This document shows, piece by piece, positions 13,972 to 21,855 of a DNA stretch of 34,437 nucleotides (the first letter of the stretch is position 1; each line of letters opens with the position of its first letter). This DNA is from Actinomadura meyerae (GTDB lineage: Bacteria > Actinomycetota > Actinomycetes > Streptosporangiales > Streptosporangiaceae), in contig NZ_FZOR01000064.1 in the NCBI RefSeq assembly GCF_900188445.1, positions 1-34,437 of the forward strand, written 5' to 3'. Both the position numbers and the translations under genes were made by a program. Under the pieces are notes generated by a model. That model had not been told where the DNA came from. It worked only from the letters and a program-made list of their open reading frames with translations, and ran no database searches.

Positions 13972-14867
13972 AGTTCGTTCTGGACGCCGAGCAGCGGATG
14001 TTCGGCGAGACGCTGCGCCGGCTGCTCGCCGACGCGGGCACCGCGAAGATCGCGCGGGCCTGGGCGGCCGGGGACTCCGGGCCGGGCCGGGCGCTGTGGA
14101 CGGCGGTCGCGGAGGCCGGGGTGTTCGCGGTCGCGGTGCCGGAGGCGTTCGGCGGCGCCGGGCGGCTGCCGGTGGAGCTGGCCGTCGCGGCGGAGGAGCT
14201 GGGCCGCGCCGCCGCTCCCGGGCCGTACGTGGAGACCCTCGCGGCGGCCGAGCTGCTGGGCGAGTCGCCGTGGCTGCCGCGCATCGCGGAGGGCGAGGCG
14301 GTCGTGACGCTGGCCGTCCCGCACGCGCTGGACGCCGACGCCGCCGACCTCGTGCTGACCGCCGACCGGGTGGAGCGCAAGCCCGGCGAGGCGCTCGCGT
14401 CGCTCGACCCCGCACGGCGCCTGTTCCGCGTGGAGGGCGGCGGCGGGTTCACCGACTTCGGCGTGCTGCTGTGCGCGGCGCAGCAGATCGGGCTCGGGCA
14501 GGCACTGCTGGACGTGTCGGTGGAATACGCCAAGACGCGGCAGCAGTTCGGCCGCCCGATCGGCGAGTACCAGGCGATCAAGCACCACCTGGCGACCGCG
14601 ATGGTGGAGCTGGAGTTCGCCCGCCCGCTGGTGTACGGGGCGGCGCTGTCGTACGGGACGCCCGACTTCGCGCGGGACGTCTCGGCCGCGAAGGTCGCCG
14701 CCTCGGAGGCGTCCTACGGGCTGGCCAAGACCGCGCTCCAGGTGCACGGCGCGATCGGCTACACCGACGAGTACGACCCGTCGCTGTGGATCCGCAAGGC
14801 GCGCGCGCTGTACTCGGCCTGGGGCTCGGTGGCCGAGCACAGGGCCCGCGTCATCGCTGCTCTGTGA
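13968..14867 (+). CDS. Acyl-CoA dehydrogenase, short partner subunit
   Basis: 299 aa, well below the usual 380. It keeps the N-terminal helical domain (MKFVLDAEQRMFGETLRRLL, then GVFAVAVPEAFGGAG) and the C-terminal domain with YAKTRQQFGRPIGEYQAIKH, LQVHGAIGYTDEYDPSLWIR and the closing GSVAEHRARVIAAL, but the middle beta-domain is shortened (about 110-160). That architecture is known from heterotetrameric alpha2beta2 acyl-CoA dehydrogenases of steroid catabolism, in which each partner supplies part of the active site. ATGA overlap with the previous gene implies coupled translation and a 1:1 complex. The last 17 bp overlap the end of the convergent FadD3-like gene. Confidence 0.88.
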   Translation: MKFVLDAEQRMFGETLRRLLADAGTAKIARAWAAGDSGPGRALWTAVAEAGVFAVAVPEAFGGAGRLPVELAVAAEELGRAAAPGPYVETLAAAELLGESPWLPRIAEGEAVVTLAVPHALDADAADLVLTADRVERKPGEALASLDPARRLFRVEGGGGFTDFGVLLCAAQQIGLGQALLDVSVEYAKTRQQFGRPIGEYQAIKHHLATAMVELEFARPLVYGAALSYGTPDFARDVSAAKVAASEASYGLAKTALQVHGAIGYTDEYDPSLWIRKARALYSAWGSVAEHRARVIAAL

Positions 14868-16422
14868 GCTCCTTGAGCTCCACGCGGCGGACCTTGCCGG
14901 ACGCGGTCTTCGGGAGGTCGTCCACGAAGACGACCTCCCTGGGGACCTTGAAGTTCGCGAGCCGCTCCCGGCAGTGCGCGATCAGCTCATCCGCCGTCGC
15001 GGTCCTGCCGGGGCGGAGCCGGACGAAGGCGCGCGCGACCTCGCCCATCCGCGGGTCGGGCACGCCGATGACGCCCGACTCGGCGACGGCGTCGTGGCGG
15101 GCGAGGGCGTCCTCGACCTCGGCCGGGTACACGTTGAACCCGCCGACGACGAACATCTCCTTGGTACGCCCGGTGATGGCGAGGTTGCCGCGCTCGTCCA
15201 GGCGGCCCCGGTCGCCGGTGTCGAGCCAGCGGTCGCGGATCGTCTCGGCCGTCGCCTCCGGGTCGCCGAGGTAGCCCTGCATGACGTTGTAGCCGCGGAC
15301 GAGGATCTCGCCGTCGGTGCCCGGCGGGACCGGCTCGCCCTTCTCATCGACGATCTTGACCTCGACGTCGTCGATGGCCCGGCCGGACGTCGTCGCGATC
15401 GTCTCGTCGTCGTCGTCCACCGAGCAGGCGGTCACGGTGCCGGACGACTCGGTCAGCCCGTACGCGGTGACGACCTGCGGGAACAGCTCCTCCTTGATGC
15501 GCCGCACCAGCGCGACGGGCACGTCCCCCGCGCCGGTCACGGCCAGGCGCAGGGAGGAGAGGTCGCGCTCCTCCCGGCCGGGGGCGTCCAGCAGCGTGGT
15601 GTAGATGGTCGGCGGGCCGGGCAGCACGGTGATCTTCTCCTGCTCGATCAGCCGCAGCGTCTCCGGGACGTCGAAGGTGCGCTGGAGCACCATCGCGGCG
15701 CCCTTCAGCACGCACGCCAGCACGCCCGCCTTGTAGCCGAACGTGTGGAACATCGGGTTGACGATGAGGTACCGGTCACCGGCCTTCAGGCCGGTCCGGC
15801 TCGTCCATGCCGCGTACGTCCGGACGTTCTGCTCGTGGGTGATCACGACGCCCTTGGCCCGGCCGGTCGTCCCGGAGGTGAACAGGATGTCGGCGACGTC
15901 GGACGGGCGGACGGCCGCCGTCCGCGCGTCGGCCTCCGCCGCCGGTACGGCCCCGGCGGTGAACTGGTCCCAGGAGTCGACGCCCGGCCGCGCGGGTCCG
16001 TTGAACGTGACGATCCGCCGAAGGTCCGGCAGGCCGGGGACGGTGCCCGACTCGTCCAGGCCGAGCATGCCGGGGTAGTCGATGCCGAGGAAGCCGTCCT
16101 CGACGAACAGCATCACCACCTCGGCCTTGGTGAGCGGCCACCGGGCCTCGTCGCCCTTGTACCGCGTGTTCAGCGGGACGAGCGTCGCGCCCGCGCCCAT
16201 GGCGCCGAGCACGGTGACGATCCAGCGCAGGCCGTTCGGCGCCCAGATCGAGACGCGGTCGCCGGCGTCCACACCGGCGCCGATGAACGCGGCCGTCGCC
16301 TCGCGCACCAGCTCGCGCAGCTCCGCGTACGTGACCCGGACGTCGCCGTCCACGACCGCCTCGGCGTCCGGGGAGTCCTGCGCGGCCCGCTCCAGCAGAC
16401 CCGGAATCGTCAGCTCGCTCAT
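14851..16422 (-). CDS. fadD3: FadD3-like acyl-CoA ligase
   Basis: The 523-aa product is a complete AMP-forming ligase: DILFTSGTTGRAKGVVITHE (P-loop), FHTFGYKAGVLACVLKGA, ITVLPGPPTIYTTLLDAPGR, VTAYGLTESSG, then DTGDRGRLDERGNLAITGRT and GGFNVYPAEVEDALARHD, with a C-terminal catalytic Lys in KTASGKVRR. Several stretches match what I remember of mycobacterial FadD3 closely (GYKAGxLAC, ITVLPGPPTIY, AVTGAGxVPVxLV). FadD3 activates the sterol-ring remnant HIP to its CoA thioester. Convergence with an acyl-CoA dehydrogenase pair under a KstR2-like site supports a HIP-type pathway, though a general medium-chain ligase cannot be excluded. The start ATG 16422 has GGAGGG three bases away, slightly close. 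Confidence 0.8.
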   Translation of the reverse strand: MSELTIPGLLERAAQDSPDAEAVVDGDVRVTYAELRELVREATAAFIGAGVDAGDRVSIWAPNGLRWIVTVLGAMGAGATLVPLNTRYKGDEARWPLTKAEVVMLFVEDGFLGIDYPGMLGLDESGTVPGLPDLRRIVTFNGPARPGVDSWDQFTAGAVPAAEADARTAAVRPSDVADILFTSGTTGRAKGVVITHEQNVRTYAAWTSRTGLKAGDRYLIVNPMFHTFGYKAGVLACVLKGAAMVLQRTFDVPETLRLIEQEKITVLPGPPTIYTTLLDAPGREERDLSSLRLAVTGAGDVPVALVRRIKEELFPQVVTAYGLTESSGTVTACSVDDDDETIATTSGRAIDDVEVKIVDEKGEPVPPGTDGEILVRGYNVMQGYLGDPEATAETIRDRWLDTGDRGRLDERGNLAITGRTKEMFVVGGFNVYPAEVEDALARHDAVAESGVIGVPDPRMGEVARAFVRLRPGRTATADELIAHCRERLANFKVPREVVFVDDLPKTASGKVRRVELKELTEQR

Positions 16423-16528
16423 AACCCTCCATGATGAGCGCGGCGGGTCCGGCCGGGCCAGGGCGTCCCGCTCACCGGTACCCGGCGAGCGCAGGCGATC
16501 GCACGCCTTCTCGCGCAACGTGAGGCTT

Positions 16529-16562
16529 GTTCACTTTCGTCCGGATCGGTGTTTCACTCGGG
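16529..16562 (+). promoter_or_regulatory. PHO-box-like repeat before a secreted hydrolase gene
   Basis: GTTCACTTTCG (16529-16539) and TTTCACTCGGG (16552-16562) each fit the PhoP unit at ten of eleven positions and are 23 nt apart, one more than an exact two-unit step. The same arrangement is seen at 1309-1341. It ends 36 bp before ATG 16599. Confidence 0.35.
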
Positions 16563-16598
16563 AGAGAAGCGCGGACCCCACCCCCGGTCGAGGTGCCC

Positions 16599-18218
16599 AT
16601 GCCCTTGCGACTGTCCCTGCGACGCTCCCGCCCCCTCCCCGCCGCCCTCACCCTGCTGCCCCTCCTCGCCGCCCTGCTCACCGCCGTCCACCCCGCGGCA
16701 CCCGCCCACGCCGACGCGGGCACGGGCGGGGAGGTGCGCGGCTACGTCGACGCCCACAGCCACCTGATGTCCTATGAGGCGTTCGGCGGCCAGGTGCTCT
16801 GCGGCAAGCCGTTCGACCCGCGCGGCATCCAGGAGGCGCTGCGCGACTGCCCCGACCACGCCGGCAACGGGGTGTTCGCCTGGTTCGAGAACTTCATGCG
16901 GCACGGCACCCCGTTCGGGACGCACGACCCGGACGGCTGGCCGGCCTTCAAGGACTGGCCCGCCTGGGACTCCCGCACCCACCAGCAGGTCTACTACACC
17001 TGGCTCGAACGGTCCTGGCGCGCCGGACAGCGGATCCTCGTCAACCACCTCGTCGCCAACCGGCAGCTCTGCGAGGTCTATCCGCTCAAGCGCAACGCGT
17101 GCGACGAGATGGACGTGATCCGGCTCCAGGCGAAGCGCATGCGCGAACTGGAGTCCTACATCGACGCGCGGAGCGGCGGCCCCGGCGAGGGGTGGTTCCG
17201 CATCGTCCGCGACTCGGCCGAGGCGCGCCGGGTCATCCAGGACGGCAAGCTCGCCGTCGTCCTCGGCATCGAGACCTCGGAGCCGTTCGGCTGCCGGGTC
17301 ATCGCGGGCGTCCCGCAGTGCACCCGCCAGGACATCGACCGCGGCCTGGACGAGGTGAAGCGCCTCGGCGTCTCCTCGATGTTCGTCTGCCACAAGTTCG
17401 ACAACGCGCTCTGCGGCGTACGGTTCGACGGCGGAACGACCGGCGCCATCGTCAACGCCGGCAACTTCCTCGGCACCGGGCGCTTCTGGCAGGCCGAGAC
17501 GTGCACCGGCCCCGTCCACGACAACGCCATCGCACCGGCCGGCGCGGTGGACGACCAGGTGGCGGCGTTCCTGCGGTACCTCGGGAAGGCGGGCATCACG
17601 CTGCCGCTGTATCCGAAGGCGCCGCACTGCAACATCCTCGGACTGACCGGCCTCGGCGAGCACATGATCCGGGGCATGATGGACCGGCACATGATCGTCG
17701 AGATCGACCACATGAGCGGCAAGGCCGCGGGCCAGACCCTCGACATCCTGGAAGGCGCGCACTACTCCGGTGTGATGTCGTCCCACAGCTGGACCGACGA
17801 GCACTACATGGGCCGCATCTACGGGCTCGGCGGCATGGTCGCCGGGTACGGCAACGCGTCCGACCGGTTCGTCGCCGAATGGAACCGCAACAGGCAGTAC
17901 CGCGACCCCCGCTACACGTTCGGCTACGCCTACGGGCTGGACGCCAACGGGATGGGCGCGCTGCCACCGCCCCGCGCGAACAACGCCGGGAACCCGCTGC
18001 GGTACCCGTTCCCGTCCCCGGTCGGCGGCGTCCCCCTCGACCGGCAGCGCACCGGTCAGCGCACCTGGGACGTCAACACCGACGGCGTCGCGAACTACGG
18101 GCTCGTCCCGGACTGGATCGCCGACATGCGCGGCATCAGCGGGCAGGAGGTCGTCGACGACCTGGCCCGCGGCGCCGAGGCGTACCTCCAGATGTGGCGC
18201 CGCACCGAGAGCTGGTAG
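16599..18218 (+). CDS. Secreted membrane-dipeptidase-like (M19-type) amidohydrolase
   Basis: 539 aa starting at ATG 16599, with GAGGTG about 5 nt upstream. A Sec signal (RRSRPLPAALTLLPLLAALL...APAHADA) occupies residues 8-40. The mature part begins YVDAHSHLMS, with the HxH metal motif at H53/H55, and further metal-fold motifs: VVLGIETSEPFGC, MIVEIDHMSGKAAGQTLDIL and GVMSSHSWTDEHYMGRIYG, in the order seen in M19/amidohydrolase TIM barrels. Several Cys pairs suggest extracellular disulfides. Substrate unknown: D-peptide, beta-lactam-like or other amide. A PHO-box-like element upstream suggests phosphate control. It does not appear to be in an operon. Confidence 0.78.
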   Translation: MPLRLSLRRSRPLPAALTLLPLLAALLTAVHPAAPAHADAGTGGEVRGYVDAHSHLMSYEAFGGQVLCGKPFDPRGIQEALRDCPDHAGNGVFAWFENFMRHGTPFGTHDPDGWPAFKDWPAWDSRTHQQVYYTWLERSWRAGQRILVNHLVANRQLCEVYPLKRNACDEMDVIRLQAKRMRELESYIDARSGGPGEGWFRIVRDSAEARRVIQDGKLAVVLGIETSEPFGCRVIAGVPQCTRQDIDRGLDEVKRLGVSSMFVCHKFDNALCGVRFDGGTTGAIVNAGNFLGTGRFWQAETCTGPVHDNAIAPAGAVDDQVAAFLRYLGKAGITLPLYPKAPHCNILGLTGLGEHMIRGMMDRHMIVEIDHMSGKAAGQTLDILEGAHYSGVMSSHSWTDEHYMGRIYGLGGMVAGYGNASDRFVAEWNRNRQYRDPRYTFGYAYGLDANGMGALPPPRANNAGNPLRYPFPSPVGGVPLDRQRTGQRTWDVNTDGVANYGLVPDWIADMRGISGQEVVDDLARGAEAYLQMWRRTESW

Positions 18219-18273
18219 CGCATCGCAACCCACACAGAGTGACCTTCCCGCGCCCGATGGTCACGGTACGTGT

Positions 18274-18298
18274 TTTCCCGGATACTCCATCCAGGAAA
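18274..18298. promoter_or_regulatory. 10-bp inverted repeat upstream of the small secreted protein
   Basis: TTTCCCGGAT-ACTCC-ATCCAGGAAA pairs at nine of ten arm positions, 52 bp before ATG 18350. It looks like an operator overlapping the promoter; it could also act as a short terminator stem for the hydrolase gene. Confidence 0.5.
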
Positions 18299-18349
18299 GC
18301 TGAACGCATACTGTGACCGTCCAGTCGCACTCCGTCCACAGGAGGGTTC

Positions 18350-18583
18350 ATGAAAATCAGGAAGGCCGCCGTCGCCATGGCGGTCGCGGGCTCCGCGCTG
18401 ACGGTCGCCGCGACCGCCACCCCGGCGCTCGCCGCCTCATGGCACAACACCGGCCAGACCTTCTACTGGTACTCCAGCTGCGCGGCCGCGGGCAAAGCCG
18501 GCATGCAGTCCGGCTGGCAGGCCTACGACTGCAAGGGCAGCTCCGCCCCCTGGGCCAGCTACGAGCTGTGGGGCCTGTACTGA
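18350..18583 (+). CDS. Small secreted protein, about 48-aa mature form
   Basis: 77 aa; AGGAGGG lies 4 nt before ATG 18350. A textbook signal peptide (KIRKAAVAMAVAGSALTVAA to the TPALAA cleavage region, residues 2-29) leaves a mature peptide of about 48 residues, SWHNTGQTFYWYSSCAAAGK onward, rich in aromatic and Ser/Gly residues with two Cys (44 and 61) that could form one disulfide. No family is recognised. Candidates include an exported structural, morphogenetic or antimicrobial peptide. An inverted repeat precedes it and a hairpin terminator follows at 18605-18634. Confidence 0.75.
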   Translation: MKIRKAAVAMAVAGSALTVAATATPALAASWHNTGQTFYWYSSCAAAGKAGMQSGWQAYDCKGSSAPWASYELWGLY

Positions 18584-18604
18584 CCCGTCGCGGTCGCCGT
18601 CGTC

Positions 18605-18634
18605 GCCGCCTCCGCCACCTCCGGCGGAGGCGGC
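18605..18634. terminator. 12-bp stem-loop between convergent genes
   Basis: Arms 18605-18616 and 18623-18634 (GCCGCCTCCGCC and its complement) pair perfectly around a 6-nt loop. Placed between the small secreted protein (stop 18583) and the convergent TetR gene (stop 18694), it probably terminates both. Confidence 0.75.
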
Positions 18635-18693
18635 TTCGGCTGCCGGTCGCGTCCTGTTCTGGATGCTCCGAACGTCCCGTCCGGGCTGGGCGG

Positions 18694-19287
18694 TCAGGGC
18701 TGGAGCGAGCGCCAGATCCGGGGCGGCAGGACGGCGGCGGCCTCGTCCAGGTCGACGGCGTCCGGGGCGGACAGCCAGCGGCGGGCGGTCTCGGCGACCG
18801 GGCCGATGAGCAGCATCTCCATCATCGCGGGCGACAGCCGGGCGACGCGGTCGGCGGCCACGTGCGGCGCCATCCACGCGATGAGGCGGGCGATGCGCGG
18901 CGCCTTCGACTCCGCGAGCGTCGCCGCGTGCTCCGGCAGGAACGCCGCATACGCCGAGGCGTGGACGAACCGGGCGGCATCGCTGCGCTCCCGGGTGAAC
19001 CGCAGGTACGCGCGCGTCACCGCCTCGACGCCGGCCTGCGCGTCGGTGATCCCGTCCAGGGCGTCCAGCAGGGCGTCGAGCAGCTCGCCCATGCAGCGCG
19101 CGTAGAGGGCTGCGGCGAGGCCGTCGAACGAGCCGAAGTGGTGGTAGAGGCTGCCGCTGCTCATCCCGGTGGCGGCGATGACGGCCTTCATCGTGAAGCC
19201 GTCGTGCCCGCGTTCGGCGTGCACCCGGAGCGCCTCGGCCAGGATCCGCGCGACGGTCTCGTCCGTGCCCTGGTGCTTAGGCGACAT
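18694..19287 (-). CDS. TetR family repressor
   Basis: 197 aa. The N-terminal HTH is typical: RILAEALRVHAERGHDGFTM, then AVIAATGMSSGSLYHHFGSFDGL (about 37-58). The C-terminal helical ligand domain (70-197) resembles regulators of lipophilic-compound metabolism. The start overlaps the SDR stop by 11 bp, so the two genes are coupled. The palindrome at 20076-20099 upstream of the SDR gene is the likely operator, giving autoregulation. Confidence 0.88.
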   Translation of the reverse strand: MSPKHQGTDETVARILAEALRVHAERGHDGFTMKAVIAATGMSSGSLYHHFGSFDGLAAALYARCMGELLDALLDALDGITDAQAGVEAVTRAYLRFTRERSDAARFVHASAYAAFLPEHAATLAESKAPRIARLIAWMAPHVAADRVARLSPAMMEMLLIGPVAETARRWLSAPDAVDLDEAAAVLPPRIWRSLQP

Positions 19288-20053
19288 CGAGCGCTTTCTC
19301 CGCGTCAGCCCAGAGCCTGGCCGCCAGGGCGGCGTCGAGCGCCTTCGGCTTCAGCGGCATCTCCTTGCGCACGTGGAAGTACCGGCCCGTCCCCTCCGCG
19401 GTGATCAGGTCGGCGACGGGAGGGCCGCTCTTCGACGGGGGCTTCATCGCCCACTTGACCGCCTTAAGCAGGGCGCCAAAGACCCCCTTGCGGGCACCGA
19501 GGTCCGTCCGGAGGACGCCGGGATGCACCGCGTCGATCGTCACCCCGGCGCCCTTCCACCGCTCGGCGAACAGCGGGACCATCATCAGGTTCGCCAGCTT
19601 GGTGTTCGCGTAGGTGTGGACGGCGTGGAAGTCGTCCCCGGTGGGCGTCCTGTCCGGATCCACCCGCCCGGTGACGTACAGGCCCGCGCTGACCTGCACC
19701 ACCCGGCGGAGGCGCTCCTCCAGCAGCCGGTTCAGCAGGAACGGCGCGAGATGGTTGGTGAAGAACGCCTGCTCGAAGCCGTCCTCGGTGAGCACGCGCC
19801 GGCTGGGCCAGATGCCCGCGTTGTGGACGAGCACGTCGACGTCGGGCAGCTTCCCGGCCAGCTCCCGCACGGCCCGCACGGACGACAGGTCGCCCACGAC
19901 CAGGTCCGCGCCGATCTCGCGCGCGGCGTCCGCCCCCGCGTCCGGCCGCCGCGCCACGATCACCACCCGGTGCCCCCGCCGGGCGGCCTCGCCCGCCACC
20001 GCGCGACCCACACCCCGGTTCCCGCCGGTGACAGCGACCCGCAATTCGCTCAT
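19277..20053 (-). CDS. Short-chain dehydrogenase/reductase (retinol-dehydrogenase-like)
   Basis: 258 aa with the SDR motifs in order: TGGNRGVG (9-16, NAD(P) loop), VLVHNAG (74-80), Ser122 and YANTK (Y148, K152, the catalytic pair), plus AVHPGVLRTDLG. The RR/KR positions after strand 2 (IVARRPDAG) suggest NADP preference. The layout is closest to RDH-type SDRs acting on hydrophobic alcohols/ketones. It is first in a two-gene operon with its TetR repressor. A strong palindrome lies 23 bp upstream of its ATG. Confidence 0.88.
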   Translation of the reverse strand: MSELRVAVTGGNRGVGRAVAGEAARRGHRVVIVARRPDAGADAAREIGADLVVGDLSSVRAVRELAGKLPDVDVLVHNAGIWPSRRVLTEDGFEQAFFTNHLAPFLLNRLLEERLRRVVQVSAGLYVTGRVDPDRTPTGDDFHAVHTYANTKLANLMMVPLFAERWKGAGVTIDAVHPGVLRTDLGARKGVFGALLKAVKWAMKPPSKSGPPVADLITAEGTGRYFHVRKEMPLKPKALDAALAARLWADAEKALDVA

Positions 20054-20075
20054 ACCGGGACCCTAGCGGTTTCCA

Positions 20076-20099
20076 GAGACTTTCTCTAGAGACAGTCTC
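20076..20099. promoter_or_regulatory. 24-bp near-perfect palindrome, probable TetR operator
   Basis: GAGACTTTCTCT (20076-20087) is followed directly by AGAGACAGTCTC (20088-20099); the arms match at 11 of 12 positions. It sits 23 bp upstream of the SDR-TetR operon start, where it would overlap the promoter. Confidence 0.7.
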
Positions 20100-20104
20100 C
20101 AGTT

Positions 20105-20170
20105 CCCGGTTCACCTGCCCGGTTCACTGTCCCGGGCTCACTGTCCCGGTTCACTGTCCCGGCTTACCTC
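20105..20170. repeat. Five 13/14-bp tandem repeats
   Basis: Units start at 20105, 20118, 20131, 20145 and 20158; two are identical (CCCGGTTCACTGT) and the others vary. It lies in the noncoding spacer between the SDR operon and the next membrane-protein gene. The embedded GTTCAC is reminiscent of PhoP units, but the 13-nt period does not fit a PHO box. Confidence 0.8.
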
Positions 20171-20297
20171 CCCGGTGGTACCGGTCGCGGCCCCCGCTGC
20201 GCCGCCCGTCGTACGCGCGAAGCCGCCGCGCACGTGACGACACCCCCGGAACCCGACCGGCATCGTCATGTCAGACCGCACGGAAAGGACCGTTGAC

Positions 20298-20858
20298 ATG
20301 GCGCTACAGGAACGCACCCGCGTCCGGCAGGACCCCCGTTTCCGCCTCGGCAGGCGCTGGCGCAAGACGACGCTGATCGTGCACATCGTGTCCGCCGGCG
20401 CGTGGATCGGGATCGACGTCATGGTGGCCGTCCTGGTACTGACCGGACGTTTCGGCACGACGGACCACGTGCGCGGCCTCGCCTACGAGGCGCTGGCGAC
20501 CTTCGTCGTGTGGCCGATGCTGGCGTCCGGGCTGATCTGCCTCGTCACCGGGCTGATCCTTGGCCTCGGCACGCGCTGGGGGCTGCTGCGCTACTGGTGG
20601 GTGGCGGTCAAGCTCGTCCTCAACCTGGTCCTGTGCACCCTCATCCTGGTGCTGCTGCAACCGGGCATGGACGAGGTCGGCGACTACGGCCGGACCCTGA
20701 CCGCGGGCGCGGCCGAACCGGAGTTCATCTCGAACCTGTTCTACCCGCCCGCGGTGTCGCTGACGGCGCTGACCTTCGCGACCGTCCTCGCCGTGGCCAA
20801 GCCGTGGGGCCGGATCAGCCGCCGACCTGGACGGTCGCCTGAAGCACCGCCTCGCTGA
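20298..20858 (+). CDS. Four-helix integral membrane protein
   Basis: 186 aa from ATG 20298, chosen because GGAAAGGA lies 8 nt upstream; ATG 20268 has none. Four hydrophobic helices are visible: TTLIVHIVSAGAWIGIDVMVAV, ATFVVWPMLASGLICLVTGL, YWWVAVKLVLNLVLCTLILV and SLTALTFATVLAVA. The His in helix 1 and RYWWVAVK recall DUF2269-type or heme/copper-associated membrane proteins, but I cannot name a family with certainty. The C-terminus overlaps the convergent DUF1330 gene by 44 bp. Confidence 0.75.
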   Translation: MALQERTRVRQDPRFRLGRRWRKTTLIVHIVSAGAWIGIDVMVAVLVLTGRFGTTDHVRGLAYEALATFVVWPMLASGLICLVTGLILGLGTRWGLLRYWWVAVKLVLNLVLCTLILVLLQPGMDEVGDYGRTLTAGAAEPEFISNLFYPPAVSLTALTFATVLAVAKPWGRISRRPGRSPEAPPR

Positions 20859-21183
20859 GCCCCTCGGTGCGGAAGTGCGCGACGGCCTGGAAGTCGGGGT
20901 CGGCGACCATCCGGGCGAAGACCTCCCGGGACGGGTACCGCACGAGCAGGACGGCGTCCCATGCCTGCCCGTCCTCGGCCACCAGGGCGGTCGACCCCTT
21001 GCCGTAGTAGAGGACCTCGGCGCCGTACCGGGGGAGGATGGTCTCGCCGACCACCTTCGAGTAGCGGGCGTAGCTCGCCTGGCCGCCCTCGCGGAACCGC
21101 AGCAGGTTCAGCATCACCACCGGCCCGCCGGGGTCCTCGGACAGGAACCGCTTGAGCCCCGCACCAGTCGGATCCACCGCCAT
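20815..21183 (-). CDS. DUF1330 family protein (dimeric alpha-beta barrel)
   Basis: 122 aa from ATG 21183, supported by GGGAGGTG about 5 nt upstream. The pattern GPVVMLNLLRFREGGQASYA, ILPRYGAEVLYYGKG and WDAVLLVRYPSREVFARMV matches the DUF1330 ferredoxin-like fold, small dimeric proteins of uncertain role. A -10-like TAGAAT at 21220-21215 (minus strand) fits a short leader. Its 3' end overlaps the convergent membrane-protein gene. Confidence 0.82.
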   Translation of the reverse strand: MAVDPTGAGLKRFLSEDPGGPVVMLNLLRFREGGQASYARYSKVVGETILPRYGAEVLYYGKGSTALVAEDGQAWDAVLLVRYPSREVFARMVADPDFQAVAHFRTEGLSEAVLQATVQVGG

Positions 21184-21294
21184 CAGGCACCTCCCGCAGA
21201 CGTGATTGAAGACGATTCTAGAATGACATTCGTAGCGGCGTCCGGGAAGCCGCGCGGAACCCTGAGGAGCGGAGGCCCTGACAAACTGGGCGGC

Positions 21295-21855
21295 ATGCTG
21301 GGTGAGACCGGGATCGGACTGCTGGTCGCGTGGGCTGTGCACGACACGGAAGAGGTCGCCGCCGGCCCCGGCTGGATCCGGGCGCACGTCCCGGAGCTGC
21401 GCGAACGCTTCCCGGAGGCGCCCGAACGGCTCTGGCGGTGGATGGAGTCCGTGGACGAGCGCGAGTTCGCCGTCGCGGTCGCACTGATGGGAGCGCTCGT
21501 CACCGGGGCCGCGGTCGACGGGCGGCGCACCGGCGGACGGTCCGCGACCTACCAGACCGCGCTCGCCGGGTTCGGACTGCACGGTCTGGTCCATCTCGCT
21601 CAGGCCGCCGCACTGCGGCAGTACACGCCCGGCTCGGTCACCTCGGCGCTGGTGGTCGTCCCCTACACGGTGTGGGCCCGCGCTCGGCTGCGGCGCCGGG
21701 GCGTGCTACGTCCCGCACGGGCGTGGCACGCGGCACTGGGCCTGACGTTCGCCGCCGCCGGCGTCGCCGGGGCGCACCTGGCCGCCCGGCGCATCACCGG
21801 GCGGCGCATCTGCCGGGCGACGCGTCACGGCGCGCCTGCCACCGGGCCGCGCTAA
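21295..21855 (+). CDS. HXXEE-domain membrane protein
   Basis: 186 aa. Near the N-terminus WAVHDTEEV carries the H-x-x-E-E motif that names the family, followed by several hydrophobic helices (VAVALMGALVTGAAV, ALAGFGLHGLVHLAQAAAL, VTSALVVVPYTVWA, HAALGLTFAAAGVAGAHLA). HXXEE proteins are membrane proteins of unknown activity. ATG 21295 is the likely start although no strong ribosome binding site is seen; ATG 21222 would add 24 polar residues. The TAA overlaps the stop of the convergent HEAT gene by 3 bp. Confidence 0.78.
   Translation: MLGETGIGLLVAWAVHDTEEVAAGPGWIRAHVPELRERFPEAPERLWRWMESVDEREFAVAVALMGALVTGAAVDGRRTGGRSATYQTALAGFGLHGLVHLAQAAALRQYTPGSVTSALVVVPYTVWARARLRRRGVLRPARAWHAALGLTFAAAGVAGAHLAARRITGRRICRATRHGAPATGPR

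Noticed and set aside
16554..18233. 559-aa minus-strand open frame antisense to the M19-like hydrolase
   Set aside because: The opposite strand carries the signal peptide and metal motifs; this frame is a shadow.
18238..18263. GTGACC...GGTCAC stem after the M19-like gene
   Set aside because: Only six base pairs with a long loop; not convincing as a terminator.
20105..20170. PHO box in the 13-bp tandem repeats
   Set aside because: GTTCAC occurs in several units, but the 13/14-nt period does not match the 11-nt PhoP spacing.
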